From an uncultured Flaviramulus sp. (GTDB taxonomy: Bacteria; Bacteroidota; Bacteroidia; Flavobacteriales; Flavobacteriaceae), in NCBI GenBank assembly GCA_947495125.1, contig CANLXL010000003.1, forward strand, positions 186,001 to 250,000: DNA of 64,000 bases, written 5' to 3'. The notes under the pieces are model-generated. The model did no database searches and was not told the origin of the DNA. It saw only the letters and a list, made by a program, of their open reading frames with translations. Positions 1-8,504 of this stretch are shown piece by piece. A program made the position numbers and the translations under genes. Every line of letters starts with the position of its first letter. The stretch's first letter is position 1.

Positions 1-507
1 TTTCAAGGATTGGCAAGTCACGGTGGAACACTTGGAGTGTTAATAGCCATTGGAATTTATTGCAAAAAGTATAAAACAAATTTTTTATGGGTTTTAGACA
101 AAATAGCCCTTGTGGCTCCAATAGTCGCTGCCTTTATCAGATTTGGAAATTTTATGAACTCTGAAATTTATGGAAAACCGACAAATGGAAACTGGGGCGT
201 TATCTTTCAAAGAGATGATTTAATACCAAGACATCCAACTCAACTTTATGAGGCATTTTCATATCTCTTAATATTTGGCATATTGATGCTAATCTATAAA
301 AAGAAAAAAGAAAAATCTAACGGTTTGATTTTAGGAGTAGGACTAGTTTTAATCTTTTTAGCAAGATTTATAATCGAATTTTTCAAAGAAAACCAAGTCG
401 GATTCGAAGACGGAATGACAATTAATATGGGACAAATTTTGAGTATTCCATTTGTAATTATCGGACTGATTTTAATGTTTTACAAAAAAAAACCTATTGA
501 TAAATAG
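1..507 (+). CDS. lgt: Prolipoprotein diacylglyceryl transferase, C-terminal part
   Basis: Inner-membrane enzyme that moves diacylglycerol from phosphatidylglycerol onto the lipobox cysteine of prolipoproteins. The reading frame is open from the first base, so the 5' part lies outside the window; the TTG at 10 is only an internal codon. Seen: the GLASHGGTLG motif, R-x-GNF-x-NSE-x-YG, RHPTQLYE, and several hydrophobic segments ending in a basic tail, all in the order expected of Lgt. The next gene starts inside its last codons (11-nt overlap), suggesting co-transcription. Lipoproteins elsewhere in the window (S9A peptidase, sulfatase, subtilase) would be its substrates. Confidence 0.95.
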   Translation, partial: FQGLASHGGTLGVLIAIGIYCKKYKTNFLWVLDKIALVAPIVAAFIRFGNFMNSEIYGKPTNGNWGVIFQRDDLIPRHPTQLYEAFSYLLIFGILMLIYKKKKEKSNGLILGVGLVLIFLARFIIEFFKENQVGFEDGMTINMGQILSIPFVIIGLILMFYKKKPIDK

Positions 508-1282
508 AAAAACCAACCTTAAAACCATCTGGCAACGCGCTAAAATTAGACCGGTTTTATTACTTTTTGCATTTCAAGGAATAGCATTTTCATTGTTTCT
601 TTTCATCCCATTAACTTTGATAATGAACTCTTTGAAAAATAGTTTTCCTTATGTTGATAACGTTGAAAAAATAGAATCCGAAGGAATAAAAGAAAGAGCA
701 GTTCTAATCGACATTGAGGCCATTGAAAATGTAAATATAAATGGAAATAATCCTCAAGTTTTGACTTATGAATTTGATTTGAATGGACAGAAAGCACGAT
801 CAAAGTTTAGTGTTTTTGATCCAGAAAAGACTAAAGATTTAAAGAAGGGAGATATTATTCCAATCAAACATTTGAATGAAAAATCTATTGCAATGGAATA
901 CAAGCAATATTCATTTAGTATGGATTTTATTTACTACATCGCTGGTGCTTTTTTATTAATTGGTCTAATTCTTTGCTATCTATTATACGCGCGAATTAAA
1001 AGGGAAATTACACTTTACAAAACTGGAAGAATTAAAGAAGGTAAGATAATATCAATAAGCCAAAATAAGGGATTCACATTTTCAAAATTTGGAATGTCGA
1101 TGGATGTACATTACGAATATGAAAACGTTGTCGCAAAATCAAGAACTAATAATTTTGCCATAACTAATAACAAATCAATTGGAGATACAATTAAAGTTTT
1201 GGTTTCACAAGACAGAAAGACATCTTGCCTGTATCCAGAATTAATTGCTAAAACTAACGGTTGGAAAGAGCATTACTTTTGA
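497..1282 (+). CDS. Two-helix membrane protein, DUF3592-like
   Basis: 261 aa, function unknown. One hydrophobic helix lies near residues 18-44 and a second near 143-166, separated by about 95 soluble residues, followed by a soluble C-terminal part. The arrangement resembles DUF3592-type membrane proteins, but I rest this on layout only. The start is a TTG overlapping the lgt stop by 11 nt; no ATG lies close to it in frame, so the start is uncertain. Overlap with lgt suggests translational coupling. No terminator is evident after it. Confidence 0.7.
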   Translation: MINRKTNLKTIWQRAKIRPVLLLFAFQGIAFSLFLFIPLTLIMNSLKNSFPYVDNVEKIESEGIKERAVLIDIEAIENVNINGNNPQVLTYEFDLNGQKARSKFSVFDPEKTKDLKKGDIIPIKHLNEKSIAMEYKQYSFSMDFIYYIAGAFLLIGLILCYLLYARIKREITLYKTGRIKEGKIISISQNKGFTFSKFGMSMDVHYEYENVVAKSRTNNFAITNNKSIGDTIKVLVSQDRKTSCLYPELIAKTNGWKEHYF

Positions 1283-1348
1283 AAATGCGGTTACTGATAA
1301 AATCGAAAAGAAGAAGCCTCTTTTCCCCTATAACCTGAATTAATTAAA

Positions 1349-2287
1349 ATGAACGATAAGGATTATTTTTTACATTTATATGAGATCGCAAGTCATCTTA
1401 ACAAGGAATACGCGCTGCATGCTGCACTTCGCAAATCTTTAGAGAAGACCGTTGAGATTCTCAACATAGAAACAGGTTGGTTCTGGCTTACCGAACCCGA
1501 CAACAAATCGGTTTATCTAGCGGCTTCCCATAACCTACCTCCCGCTTTAAGCAATCATCCCGAACGCTTATCCGGTTGGTGTTATTGCATCAAACAGTAT
1601 TTAGACGATGATATCGATCAGGCCATGAATATCAGCGAGATTACCTGTTCAAGATTAAAGGACATTAGCACCGGAACGAAAGGATTGAAATTTCATGCGA
1701 TCATCCCAATAACAATAAATGGTCAAAAGGTAGGGCTTATGAACTTACTTAGTAAAGAAACCCGACAACTGAATGAAAAGGAATTGGCCATTCTTAACAC
1801 CATTAGCGAATTGGTGGGGACCGCCATTCAGCGTACAAGATTACAGCAGTCTTATCGTGGTAAAAAAAGTGAGTCGGACACCTTAATAAGTAGTGTGTTA
1901 GAGCGCGTTTTTAATCCACAAATAGAGGCCATCATTTCATGCCTGGATAACCCTAAAAGTAATAAGGTTAACATCAATGAAGCACTAAACAAAGCAAAGG
2001 AGCTTCAGCAGCAATTAGCCATGCTAAGCAAAGAGACAAAAGAACAAGCAGGCACGCAGACCAGCGCAAAAGAATTTTTATATCCCGATTTACCCCTCAC
2101 AAAACGCGAATTGGAAGTCATTGGCTTAATACAGCGAGGCCTTACCAACAGTCAGATTGGGGAACAACTATTTATAACCGAGCGTACGGTTAAGTTTCAC
2201 GTTACTGCAATTCTTTCTAAACTCAATGCTAACACACGTACCGAAGCTGTAGATATCTGCTTGAAACGTGGATTACTTAATGTCTGA
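1349..2287 (+). CDS. GAF domain LuxR-type transcriptional regulator
   Basis: 312 aa cytoplasmic DNA-binding regulator. Residues about 20-165 read as a GAF sensor domain (a paired CYCIKQY segment, IPITINGQKVGLMNL, then an ELVGTAIQRTR helix). Residues about 248-312 are a LuxR/FixJ helix-turn-helix: LTKRELEVIGLI, GLTNSQIGEQLFITERTVKFH, LSKLNANTRTEAV. There is no receiver domain and no acyl-homoserine-lactone domain, so the input is probably a small ligand, a redox cue or a partner protein. A lux-box-like palindrome sits 17 nt past its stop codon, ahead of the next gene (reported separately). Confidence 0.88.
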   Translation: MNDKDYFLHLYEIASHLNKEYALHAALRKSLEKTVEILNIETGWFWLTEPDNKSVYLAASHNLPPALSNHPERLSGWCYCIKQYLDDDIDQAMNISEITCSRLKDISTGTKGLKFHAIIPITINGQKVGLMNLLSKETRQLNEKELAILNTISELVGTAIQRTRLQQSYRGKKSESDTLISSVLERVFNPQIEAIISCLDNPKSNKVNINEALNKAKELQQQLAMLSKETKEQAGTQTSAKEFLYPDLPLTKRELEVIGLIQRGLTNSQIGEQLFITERTVKFHVTAILSKLNANTRTEAVDICLKRGLLNV

Positions 2288-2303
2288 ATGACGCTCATTT
2301 TTA

Positions 2304-2323
2304 ACCTGTACGATAGTACAGTG
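2304..2323. promoter_or_regulatory. Lux-box-like inverted repeat
   Basis: CTGTAC-GATA-GTACAG dyad (core 2306-2321), extended to 20 bp from ACCTGTA to TACAGTG. From memory of the Vibrio fischeri lux box, 16 of 20 positions agree. It lies between the GAF-LuxR gene and the VOC gene, about 75 nt before the latter's start. An operator role is inferred, not shown. Confidence 0.45.
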
Positions 2324-2398
2324 ACTTTTCTGTACTTAAGTCCGTTTTATCAGGCCCACAATAATCTCATATTTGTCCTAAATTAAAAACAACATATT

Positions 2399-2821
2399 AT
2401 GAGCACACAGAACATCTATTTAGAACATGCTAACATTACTGTAAACGACATGCAGGAAGCCATCAGATTTTTCCAAACCGCATTTCCTCACTTTAAAATA
2501 AGAGGTCGTGGTAACACCACGAGAGAATGGGTTCACCTTGGCGATGATCATACTTATATTGCGATCAATCAAGCTAAACTGAGTGATCTGAAAACCGACA
2601 GGAACTACGATAAAATAGGAATAAACCATTTAGGTTTTGTTGTAAAAAACGTAAAAGAAATAGCAGATAACCTTCTTAGCAATGGCTTCAAACGTGATTT
2701 TCCAAAAGAAGTAGAGCAATTCAGAATTAGAGATTATTTTGCCGATACCGATGGGAACCAGTACGAATTTGTACAATATCTTAGTGATAAGCCGGAGGAA
2801 AAAAACAGTTACAACAGCTAA
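2399..2821 (+). CDS. VOC family (glyoxalase-fold) protein
   Basis: 140 aa cytoplasmic protein of the vicinal oxygen chelate superfamily, with two beta-alpha-beta-beta-beta modules: residues about 8-60 (LEHANITVNDMQEAIRFF) and 74-126 (INHLGFVVKNVKEIADNL). Potential metal ligands are H10, H77 and E123 (DTDGNQYEFVQY). The substrate cannot be read from sequence; lactoylglutathione lyase, dioxygenase-like and antibiotic-binding members share this fold. It follows the GAF-LuxR regulator and the lux-box-like palindrome, so it is the obvious candidate target of that regulator. Confidence 0.85.
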   Translation: MSTQNIYLEHANITVNDMQEAIRFFQTAFPHFKIRGRGNTTREWVHLGDDHTYIAINQAKLSDLKTDRNYDKIGINHLGFVVKNVKEIADNLLSNGFKRDFPKEVEQFRIRDYFADTDGNQYEFVQYLSDKPEEKNSYNS

Positions 2822-2994
2822 ACAAATTATTATGTGAAAAAGGAGAAATCCGGTTAAACGCCAAATTAAGGAATAGCACAAGATCGTAAAGATCTATTTA
2901 AAAGGTCTTCCGTTTGAAAAAAGATTAAATTGTTTTTTAGTTTTATTTCGTATTTTGCTTTCAAAAAATTGATCAACTGATTGTGCATTATAAA

Positions 2995-3693
2995 ATGAAA
3001 AAAAGACTACTATTAATAATAATATGCATGCCTTTCTTCGTTTCAAAAACGGGAGAGGCGCAAGTAAATGAGAATAAATTAGGGGCGTGGTACATGTACT
3101 TCTTCAATACAACATTTAAGGAAAGTGCCTGGGGTATTCAAGGTGACATTCAATACCGAAACTGGGATACTGTAGGCGACCTGGAACAATTATTGTTGCG
3201 CGCAGGAATAACTTATAAGCCTGAAAATGCAAACGTTAAATTAACATTTGGATATGGCCATATAACCACAGGCGCCTACGGGTCTGATAATACAACTACC
3301 ACTGAGAGTAGGGTGTATCAGGAAGCCCTATTCCCGGTTCAATTCGGCAATCGTATCTATACGAATCATCGTTTTCGATATGAGCAACGTTTTGTTGAAA
3401 ATCAAGATTTTAGAACACGCTACAGATATAACTTGTTTTTAAATATTCCATTAAACAAAGCAGCAATGGATGATAAAACAATCTATCTCGCTCTTTATAA
3501 TGAGCTATTTATCAATGGGCAGCGAAAGATTGGGGACGGCAATACTGTAGAAATCTTTGATCGGAATCGGTTCTACACCGCATTGGGTTATATGATTAAA
3601 AAAGGGCTTAAAATTCAGTTTGGTATTATGAGGCAAGCAACGAATACCTGGAGTAAAAGCCAGTTACAACTAAGTTTTCATCAAAAGATTTAA
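2995..3693 (+). CDS. DUF2490 outer-membrane-like protein
   Basis: 232 aa exported protein. A signal peptide (MKKR, then a hydrophobic stretch, cut near GEAQ) is followed by alternating aromatic beta-strand-like segments (LGAWYMYFFN, FRYEQRFVEN, TRYRYNLFLNI) and a C-terminal LQLSFHQKI. This is the pattern of DUF2490 proteins, predicted small outer-membrane barrels of unknown role common in Bacteroidota. The ATG at 2995 was chosen over the GTG at 2983 because it begins the signal peptide. It is monocistronic by spacing. Confidence 0.85.
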   Translation: MKKRLLLIIICMPFFVSKTGEAQVNENKLGAWYMYFFNTTFKESAWGIQGDIQYRNWDTVGDLEQLLLRAGITYKPENANVKLTFGYGHITTGAYGSDNTTTTESRVYQEALFPVQFGNRIYTNHRFRYEQRFVENQDFRTRYRYNLFLNIPLNKAAMDDKTIYLALYNELFINGQRKIGDGNTVEIFDRNRFYTALGYMIKKGLKIQFGIMRQATNTWSKSQLQLSFHQKI

Positions 3694-4067
3694 TGGTAAT
3701 TAGCAAACTTCGGCTTTATTAAAAAGCCTTATCAAACCGCTAGCTATAATACCAATTATTAAAATGAAAACGCCATATAGCTTTTTAAAAGCTCTCTTAT
3801 ACATAAGACAGTTATTAATAAAATGATTTACAGTAAATTAGTTAGACAACATGTTTTTTCTATATATTTGCTATGAAAATTGCAATTGTTGAGAAGTTTT
3901 TTAACAAAATATACTTTTTAGCTACTAAAACGCGTTTGTCATATAATCAATTAAAGACAGTTATATCGCATTTCGTCGGTTTTTTTTAGCGTTTCACAGA
4001 TGTTTTTTACGAATAAACGTCTTTATTCTTTTGTAAACTCGCTTTTTTTTTTAAATTTGGGTCCCAA
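3694..4067. other. Intergenic spacer, 374 nt
   Basis: AT-rich. It holds two short dyads (GGCTTT/AAAGCC near 3713-3729 and AGCTTTTTAAAAGCT near 3779-3793) that could end transcription of the upstream gene, and a TATATTTG box at 3863-3870 matching the flavobacterial -7 element. A 38-codon frame follows at 3873-3989 but has no recognisable features. Nothing else convincing was seen. Confidence 0.5.
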
Positions 4068-4069
4068 AT
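4055..4069. promoter_or_regulatory. Palindrome overlapping a start codon
   Basis: ATTTGGG-T-CCCAAAT, 7-bp arms around a single T. The last two bases are the first two of the ATG of the next gene. It could be an operator at the transcript start, or an RNA hairpin masking the start codon; sequence alone does not decide. Confidence 0.45.
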
Positions 4070-4265
4070 GATGATACAAAATAAAAGAATATTTGCCTCA
4101 ATCTTATTTGTATTAATAAGTTTTGTATGTGTTGCCCAAGGTGGTCCTCCACCTCCGGTTCCTGGTCCGCCACCACCGGTCGGTGCCCCTATTGATGGTG
4201 GTCTTCTTATTGGTGCATGTGTTGCACTATGCTATGGCATAAAAAAGTTAATCAAAAGCAATTGA
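4068..4265 (+). CDS. Short secreted protein with PID-CTERM-like sorting tail
   Basis: 65 aa. Residues 1-23 are a signal peptide ending VCVAQ. A mature segment of only about 20 residues follows, almost entirely G, P and V. Then comes the motif GAPIDGG, a hydrophobic helix (LLIGACVALCYGI) and a basic tail KKLIKSN. This signal/motif/helix/basic layout is that of C-terminal sorting signals, and the PIDGG motif is the one used to define PID-CTERM proteins in flavobacteria. The sorting enzyme is not in this window. The second codon is also ATG, so the exact start is open. Confidence 0.8.
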   Translation: MMIQNKRIFASILFVLISFVCVAQGGPPPPVPGPPPPVGAPIDGGLLIGACVALCYGIKKLIKSN

Positions 4266-4272
4266 AATTAAT

Positions 4273-4869
4273 TTAATTGGTGGCGTTTAATTGAATTAAC
4301 TTAGAAACATACTTTCCTAAAACATCAAATTCCAGATTCACTATAGTTCCTGTTTTAATCGTATTGAAGTTTGTGTGATTAAAGGTATAGGGAATAATAG
4401 CAACGCTAAACGAATCTTTTTTAGAGTTTACCACCGTTAAGCTAGTACCATTTACAGTTATGGAACCTTTTTCAATGGTGATATTATTCAACTTAGAATC
4501 ATATTCAAAAGTAAACACCCAACTCCCGTTAGCCTCTTCAACATTAGTACAAACAGCGGTTTGATCAACATGTCCTTGAACAATATGCCCATCAAGCCGA
4601 TCTCCAAGTTTCATAGCGCGTTCTATATTGACTTTGCTGTTAATTTCTAAAGTCCCCAAACTCGTTTTATTCAGGGTTTCTTTTATTGCCGTTACGGTAT
4701 ATTCGTCATCATTGAGCTCAACAACCGTTAAACAAACACCATTATGCGCCACGCTTTGATCGATCTTTAACTCTGAAGCTAAACCACTATTTATAGAAAT
4801 ATGAAGATTGTCTAACTCTTTTTTTAGATGTGTTACAATACCGATATCTTCAATAATTCCCGTAAACAT
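4273..4869 (-). CDS. ribE: Riboflavin synthase, alpha chain type
   Basis: 198 aa cytoplasmic enzyme converting two 6,7-dimethyl-8-ribityllumazine molecules to riboflavin plus the pyrimidine diamine. It begins with the canonical MFTGIIEDIG. Two lumazine-binding repeats are visible: NGVCLTV at 43-49, and GHIVQGHVDQ at 94-103 followed by NGTSLTV in the second half. Length is normal for the family. The gene stands alone and is divergent from pdxA with 67 nt between starts, leaving no room for an FMN riboswitch. It converges with the PID-CTERM-like gene (7-nt gap). Confidence 0.96.
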   Translation of the reverse strand: MFTGIIEDIGIVTHLKKELDNLHISINSGLASELKIDQSVAHNGVCLTVVELNDDEYTVTAIKETLNKTSLGTLEINSKVNIERAMKLGDRLDGHIVQGHVDQTAVCTNVEEANGSWVFTFEYDSKLNNITIEKGSITVNGTSLTVVNSKKDSFSVAIIPYTFNHTNFNTIKTGTIVNLEFDVLGKYVSKLIQLNATN

Positions 4870-4936
4870 AATATTCTCTGTTTAATTAGTGTTAAATTTG
4901 TAACATCAAAATTACGAACAAAAGTTGTCATTTTTA

Positions 4937-5983
4937 ATGAAGAAAACAGAAAATATAATAGTTGGAATTTCAATTGGTGATTTAAATGGTATTGGTGGAG
5001 AAATTATTTTAAAAACGTTCGAGGATGCTAGAATTTTAGAATTTTGTACCCCTGTGGTCTTTGCTTCCATAAAAACCATGTCCTTTTTTAAAAAGCATTT
5101 TGATTCTAGTATTAAATTCAATAGCGTGAACAATATCAACCAAATAGCTATTGGCAAGTTTAATGTTTTTAATTGTTGGAACGAAAATGTCACCATAAAC
5201 TTTGGGAGCGAGGATGTTAAGATAGGAGCTTATGCAATTAAGTCATTGCAGTCTGCAACTAAAGCTTTAAAAAACGGGCATGTCGATGTTTTGGTAACCG
5301 CTCCTATAAATAAACACAACATACAATCTGAAACCTTTAATTTTCCGGGTCACACCGATTATTTAGCTCAAGAGCTAGAGGGAGAAAGTCTTATGTTTAT
5401 GATTACCGATACTTTAAGAGTTGGCTTACTAACAGACCATGTCCCCGTAAAGGAGGTCTCAGAACATATTTCAACAGACTTAATCCTAAAAAAAATAAAC
5501 ACCGTTTATACATCCCTTCAAAAAGATTTTAAGATCGTACGACCTAAGATTGCTGTTTTAGGCATTAATCCACACACAGGAGATAACGGTGTGATTGGAA
5601 ATGAAGACGATACGGTTATGCGCCCTACCTTAAAAAAAATAAAAGAAGGCGGAAAGCTGGTTTACGGTCCTTATGCCGCAGACAGTTTTTTTGGCTCCGA
5701 CAATTACAAAAACTTTGATGCTATAATAGCTTCTTATCACGATCAAGGATTAATACCATTTAAAACATTATCCTTTGGACAAGGTGTTAATTTTACGGCA
5801 GGATTAAATAGAGTTAGAACATCGCCGGATCACGGTACAGCCTATGAAATAGCAGGAAAAGGTTTGGCTGATGAGAACTCCTTTAAGGAAGCGGTATTTA
5901 AGGCTATTCAAATATTTAAAAACAGATTTGATTATGAGCAGCTTACGGCCAATCCTTTAAAAAAGGCAGCTAAAAAGATATAA
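4937..5983 (+). CDS. pdxA: 4-hydroxythreonine-4-phosphate dehydrogenase
   Basis: 348 aa. NAD-dependent oxidation of 4-phosphohydroxy-L-threonine in the DXP-dependent pyridoxal phosphate pathway. Seen: GDLNGIGGEI near the N-terminus, TAPINKHNI, the metal-ligand histidine region FPGHTDYLA, ASYHDQGLIPFK, and the C-terminal RTSPDHGTAYEIAGKG. The ATG at 4937 (MKKTENIIVGIS) was preferred to the TTG at 4925. Length is usual for PdxA. Its partner pdxJ is not in this window. A separate promoter sits between it and the next gene. Confidence 0.95.
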   Translation: MKKTENIIVGISIGDLNGIGGEIILKTFEDARILEFCTPVVFASIKTMSFFKKHFDSSIKFNSVNNINQIAIGKFNVFNCWNENVTINFGSEDVKIGAYAIKSLQSATKALKNGHVDVLVTAPINKHNIQSETFNFPGHTDYLAQELEGESLMFMITDTLRVGLLTDHVPVKEVSEHISTDLILKKINTVYTSLQKDFKIVRPKIAVLGINPHTGDNGVIGNEDDTVMRPTLKKIKEGGKLVYGPYAADSFFGSDNYKNFDAIIASYHDQGLIPFKTLSFGQGVNFTAGLNRVRTSPDHGTAYEIAGKGLADENSFKEAVFKAIQIFKNRFDYEQLTANPLKKAAKKI

Positions 5984-6007
5984 ACAAAAAAATGTTTATA
6001 AGTGATG

Positions 6008-6035
6008 TTGCATAAGATAAAAAGTTATATATTTG
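6008..6035 (+). promoter_or_regulatory. Flavobacterial-type promoter
   Basis: TTG (6008-6010), 17-nt spacer, then TATATTTG (6028-6035), matching the Bacteroidota sigma consensus of a -33 TTTG and a -7 TAnnTTTG. The start codon of yceD is 22 nt downstream, as expected for the yceD-rpmF transcript. Confidence 0.6.
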
Positions 6036-6057
6036 CAGGCTCAAAATAGATGTGATA

Positions 6058-6600
6058 ATGAAGCCATTGAAAGAGTTTACAATTCCATTTGTAGGGTTAA
6101 AGATAGCTAAGCATCATTTTGATTATAAAGTTGAACAGGCGTTCTTTGATTATTTTGAGTATGAAGATTTTAACAATGTAAATGTTCATGTAAAAGTCGA
6201 TTTAGAAAAAAAGACAACATTACTGGAATTGCATTTTAAAATTTCCGGATTTGTTAATGTGAATTGTGATTTAACAAACGAACCTTTCGATCAAACTATT
6301 GAAAATGAATTTGATTTGGTGGTTAAGTTTGGAGAAGAATATAACGACGAGAATATTGATATTCTGGTCCTTCCGCATGGCGCATACGAATTTAATATTC
6401 AGCAGTACATTTATGAGTTAATTGTACTTTCTGTACCGGTTAAAAGAATTCATCCCGGAGTTGATGATGGCTCATTAAATTCTGAAATACTCGAAAAATT
6501 AGAAGAATTAAGCCCAAAGCTTAATAAAAACGAAGAAAATATCGAAAAGGATATTGATCCTCGATGGAATACATTAAAAAAACTATTAACGGATAAATAA
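6058..6600 (+). CDS. YceD/DUF177 family protein
   Basis: 180 aa acidic cytoplasmic protein. It has the DUF177 core (a beta-rich half with GFVNVNCDLTNEPF, then YEFNIQQYIYELIVLSVPVKRIH) and the acidic C-terminal region ending WNTLKKLL. The genomic position directly before rpmF is diagnostic across bacteria. YceD has been linked to 23S rRNA accumulation and, in plants, to plastid rRNA processing; no enzymatic activity is established. ATG 6058 was chosen over GTG 6052. Only 7 nt separate it from rpmF. Confidence 0.9.
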   Translation: MKPLKEFTIPFVGLKIAKHHFDYKVEQAFFDYFEYEDFNNVNVHVKVDLEKKTTLLELHFKISGFVNVNCDLTNEPFDQTIENEFDLVVKFGEEYNDENIDILVLPHGAYEFNIQQYIYELIVLSVPVKRIHPGVDDGSLNSEILEKLEELSPKLNKNEENIEKDIDPRWNTLKKLLTDK

Positions 6601-6607
6601 ATAGAAC

Positions 6608-6811
6608 ATGGCACATCCTAAAAGAAAAATCTCGAAGCAAAGAAGAGATAAAAGAAGAACACATTACAAAGCAACTGCGCCACAGATTGCTACATGCCCT
6701 ACAACCGGTGAACCTCACTTATATCACAGAGCGCACTGGCACGAAGGAAAATTGTATTACAGAGGACAAGTTTTAATAGACAACTCTGAAGAAGTAGAAA
6801 ACGTCGCATAA
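6608..6811 (+). CDS. rpmF: 50S ribosomal protein L32
   Basis: 67 aa, strongly basic N-terminus. The signature [17 protein letters not shown] is followed by [15 protein letters not shown] and [11 protein letters not shown]. It is a structural protein of the large ribosomal subunit. It is second in the yceD-rpmF operon that usually continues to fatty-acid genes (here fabH); a strong hairpin after rpmF suggests much of the message stops before fabH. Confidence 0.98.
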   Translation: MAHPKRKISKQRRDKRRTHYKATAPQIATCPTTGEPHLYHRAHWHEGKLYYRGQVLIDNSEEVENVA

Positions 6812-6831
6812 TTATTATACGTGCATATAAT

Positions 6832-6858
6832 AAAACGCTCACATGTGAGCGTTTTTTT
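6832..6858 (+). terminator. Rho-independent terminator after rpmF
   Basis: Perfect 24-bp palindrome with AAAACGCTCACA and TGTGAGCGTTTT arms (6832-6855) continuing into a T-run. It lies 21 nt past the rpmF stop. Confidence 0.9.
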
Positions 6859-6991
6859 TATGAAATATGTTTTCTACAGACAAAAACACATAAGTTTGCG
6901 TATTATTACACCAAAATTTAGTAGTTTTCACCAAATTTTGAATGTTTTTGTCCAATATAAATGATTTTTTGGTCGAATTAACTATAAAGTT

Positions 6992-7993
6992 ATGAGTAAA
7001 ATCTCAGCGGCGATTACAGCTGTAGGTGCTTATGTGCCAGAATATGTATTAACCAATCAAATTCTTGAAACCATGGTTGATACTAACGACGAATGGATTA
7101 CCTCCCGAACGGGAATTAAAGAACGTCGCATACTTAAAGAAGACGGAAAAGGGACCTCTTTCCTAGCTATTAATGCTGCCAATGATCTTATCAAAAAGAG
7201 AGGTATAGACCCCAAAGAGATTGAACTTGTTATCGTTGCAACAGCAACTCCAGATATGAAAGCGGCTTCTACGGCAGCCTTTACAGCTTCTGAAATAGGT
7301 GCTGTAAATGCTTTTTCCTTTGATATGGATGCCGCCTGTTCAAGCTTTTTATTCGGTATGTCTGTAGCCTCAGGCTATATTGAATCTGGTCGCTATAAAA
7401 ATGTATTGCTAATTGGAGCAGACAAAATGTCTTCTATTATTAACTATAAGGACAGAGCAACATGCATCATCTTCGGTGATGGTGCCGGAGCCGTTTTGTT
7501 TGAACCTAATGACGAAAACTTAGGTCTTCAGGATGAGTATTTAAGAAGCGACGGAACTGGACGAGAATTTTTACAGGCTACTTATGGAGGATCTGCATTT
7601 GCTTTAACTCCGGAAGCCATGGAAAAAGGTGGGCATTATGCTTTTCAGGAAGGACGAACCGTCTTTAAAAATGCCGTTTTTAACATGGCCGATGCTACAG
7701 AAAAAATATTGGAACGCAATAATTTAACCAAAGATGATGTTTCTTGGTTAGTAGCACATCAAGCTAATAAACGTATTATTGATGCGACTGCAAACAGAAT
7801 AGATTTAGAAGAAGAAAAAGTAATGATGAATATTCATAAATATGGGAATACAACATCTGCAACTTTACCGTTACTTTTAAATGATTACGAATCGCAGCTT
7901 AAAAAAGGAGATAATTTAATATTTGCCGCTTTTGGAGGCGGATTTAATTGGGGGTCCATTTACTTAAAATGGGCATATAATTCACAACACTAA
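6992..7993 (+). CDS. fabH: 3-oxoacyl-ACP synthase III
   Basis: 333 aa. Condenses acetyl-CoA or a branched starter acyl-CoA with malonyl-ACP to begin fatty-acid elongation. The catalytic triad is visible: C116 in DMDAACSSF, H256 in VAHQANKRI, N286 in YGNTTSATLP. The N-terminal TNDEWITSRTGIKERR and C-terminal FGGGFNWGS motifs are intact. Branched-chain starters are common in this phylum, but primer preference cannot be read here. It leads an apparent fabH-accB-accC operon (22 nt, then 93 nt). Confidence 0.97.
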   Translation: MSKISAAITAVGAYVPEYVLTNQILETMVDTNDEWITSRTGIKERRILKEDGKGTSFLAINAANDLIKKRGIDPKEIELVIVATATPDMKAASTAAFTASEIGAVNAFSFDMDAACSSFLFGMSVASGYIESGRYKNVLLIGADKMSSIINYKDRATCIIFGDGAGAVLFEPNDENLGLQDEYLRSDGTGREFLQATYGGSAFALTPEAMEKGGHYAFQEGRTVFKNAVFNMADATEKILERNNLTKDDVSWLVAHQANKRIIDATANRIDLEEEKVMMNIHKYGNTTSATLPLLLNDYESQLKKGDNLIFAAFGGGFNWGSIYLKWAYNSQH

Positions 7994-8015
7994 CCACTAA
8001 CTAATAAGCAAAATT

Positions 8016-8501
8016 ATGGATATTAAAGAAATTCAAAATTTAATCAAGTTTGTTGCCAAGTCTGGTGCCAGTGAGGTTAAATTGGAAATGGATGATATTA
8101 AAATCACCATAAAAACAGGCTCAGAGTCAGATACAACCATTGTACATCAAGTTCCTGCTGCTCCGATACCTCAAGTTACACAAGTTGCAGCCGCGCAACC
8201 TGCTGCAGAAACTGCTGCATCTCCTGCCAGCGAACCTGCTGCTGCAAGTGACGATTCAAAATACATTACCATAAAATCGCCAATTATAGGAACTTTTTAT
8301 AGAAAACCATCACCAGATAAACCTTTATTTGTTGAAGTAGGCCAAACTATTGCAGAAGGCGATGTCCTTTGTATCATAGAAGCGATGAAACTATTCAATG
8401 AAATAGAATCTGAAGTTTCAGGAAAAATAGTTAAGATATTAGTTGACGATTCTTCTCCGGTAGAGTTCGATCAACCATTATTTTTAGTAGACCCATCTTA
8501 A
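8016..8501 (+). CDS. accB: Biotin carboxyl carrier protein of acetyl-CoA carboxylase
   Basis: 161 aa. Carries CO2 on biotin between AccC and the carboxyltransferase. Seen: an N-terminal segment ([19 protein letters not shown]), an Ala/Pro/Glu-rich flexible linker at about 48-78, then the biotinyl domain with the modified lysine K125 in [11 protein letters not shown]. All hallmarks of bacterial AccB. It precedes accC in the usual order. Confidence 0.97.
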   Translation: MDIKEIQNLIKFVAKSGASEVKLEMDDIKITIKTGSESDTTIVHQVPAAPIPQVTQVAAAQPAAETAASPASEPAAASDDSKYITIKSPIIGTFYRKPSPDKPLFVEVGQTIAEGDVLCIIEAMKLFNEIESEVSGKIVKILVDDSSPVEFDQPLFLVDPS

Positions 8502-8504
8502 TTT

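Noticed and set aside
3873-3989. 38-codon frame after a TATATTTG box
   Set aside because: The box is only 2 nt before the ATG, too close for a normal transcript, and the peptide shows no signal or motif.
4870-4936. FMN riboswitch ahead of ribE
   Set aside because: The divergent spacer is only 67 nt and lacks the conserved aptamer pattern.
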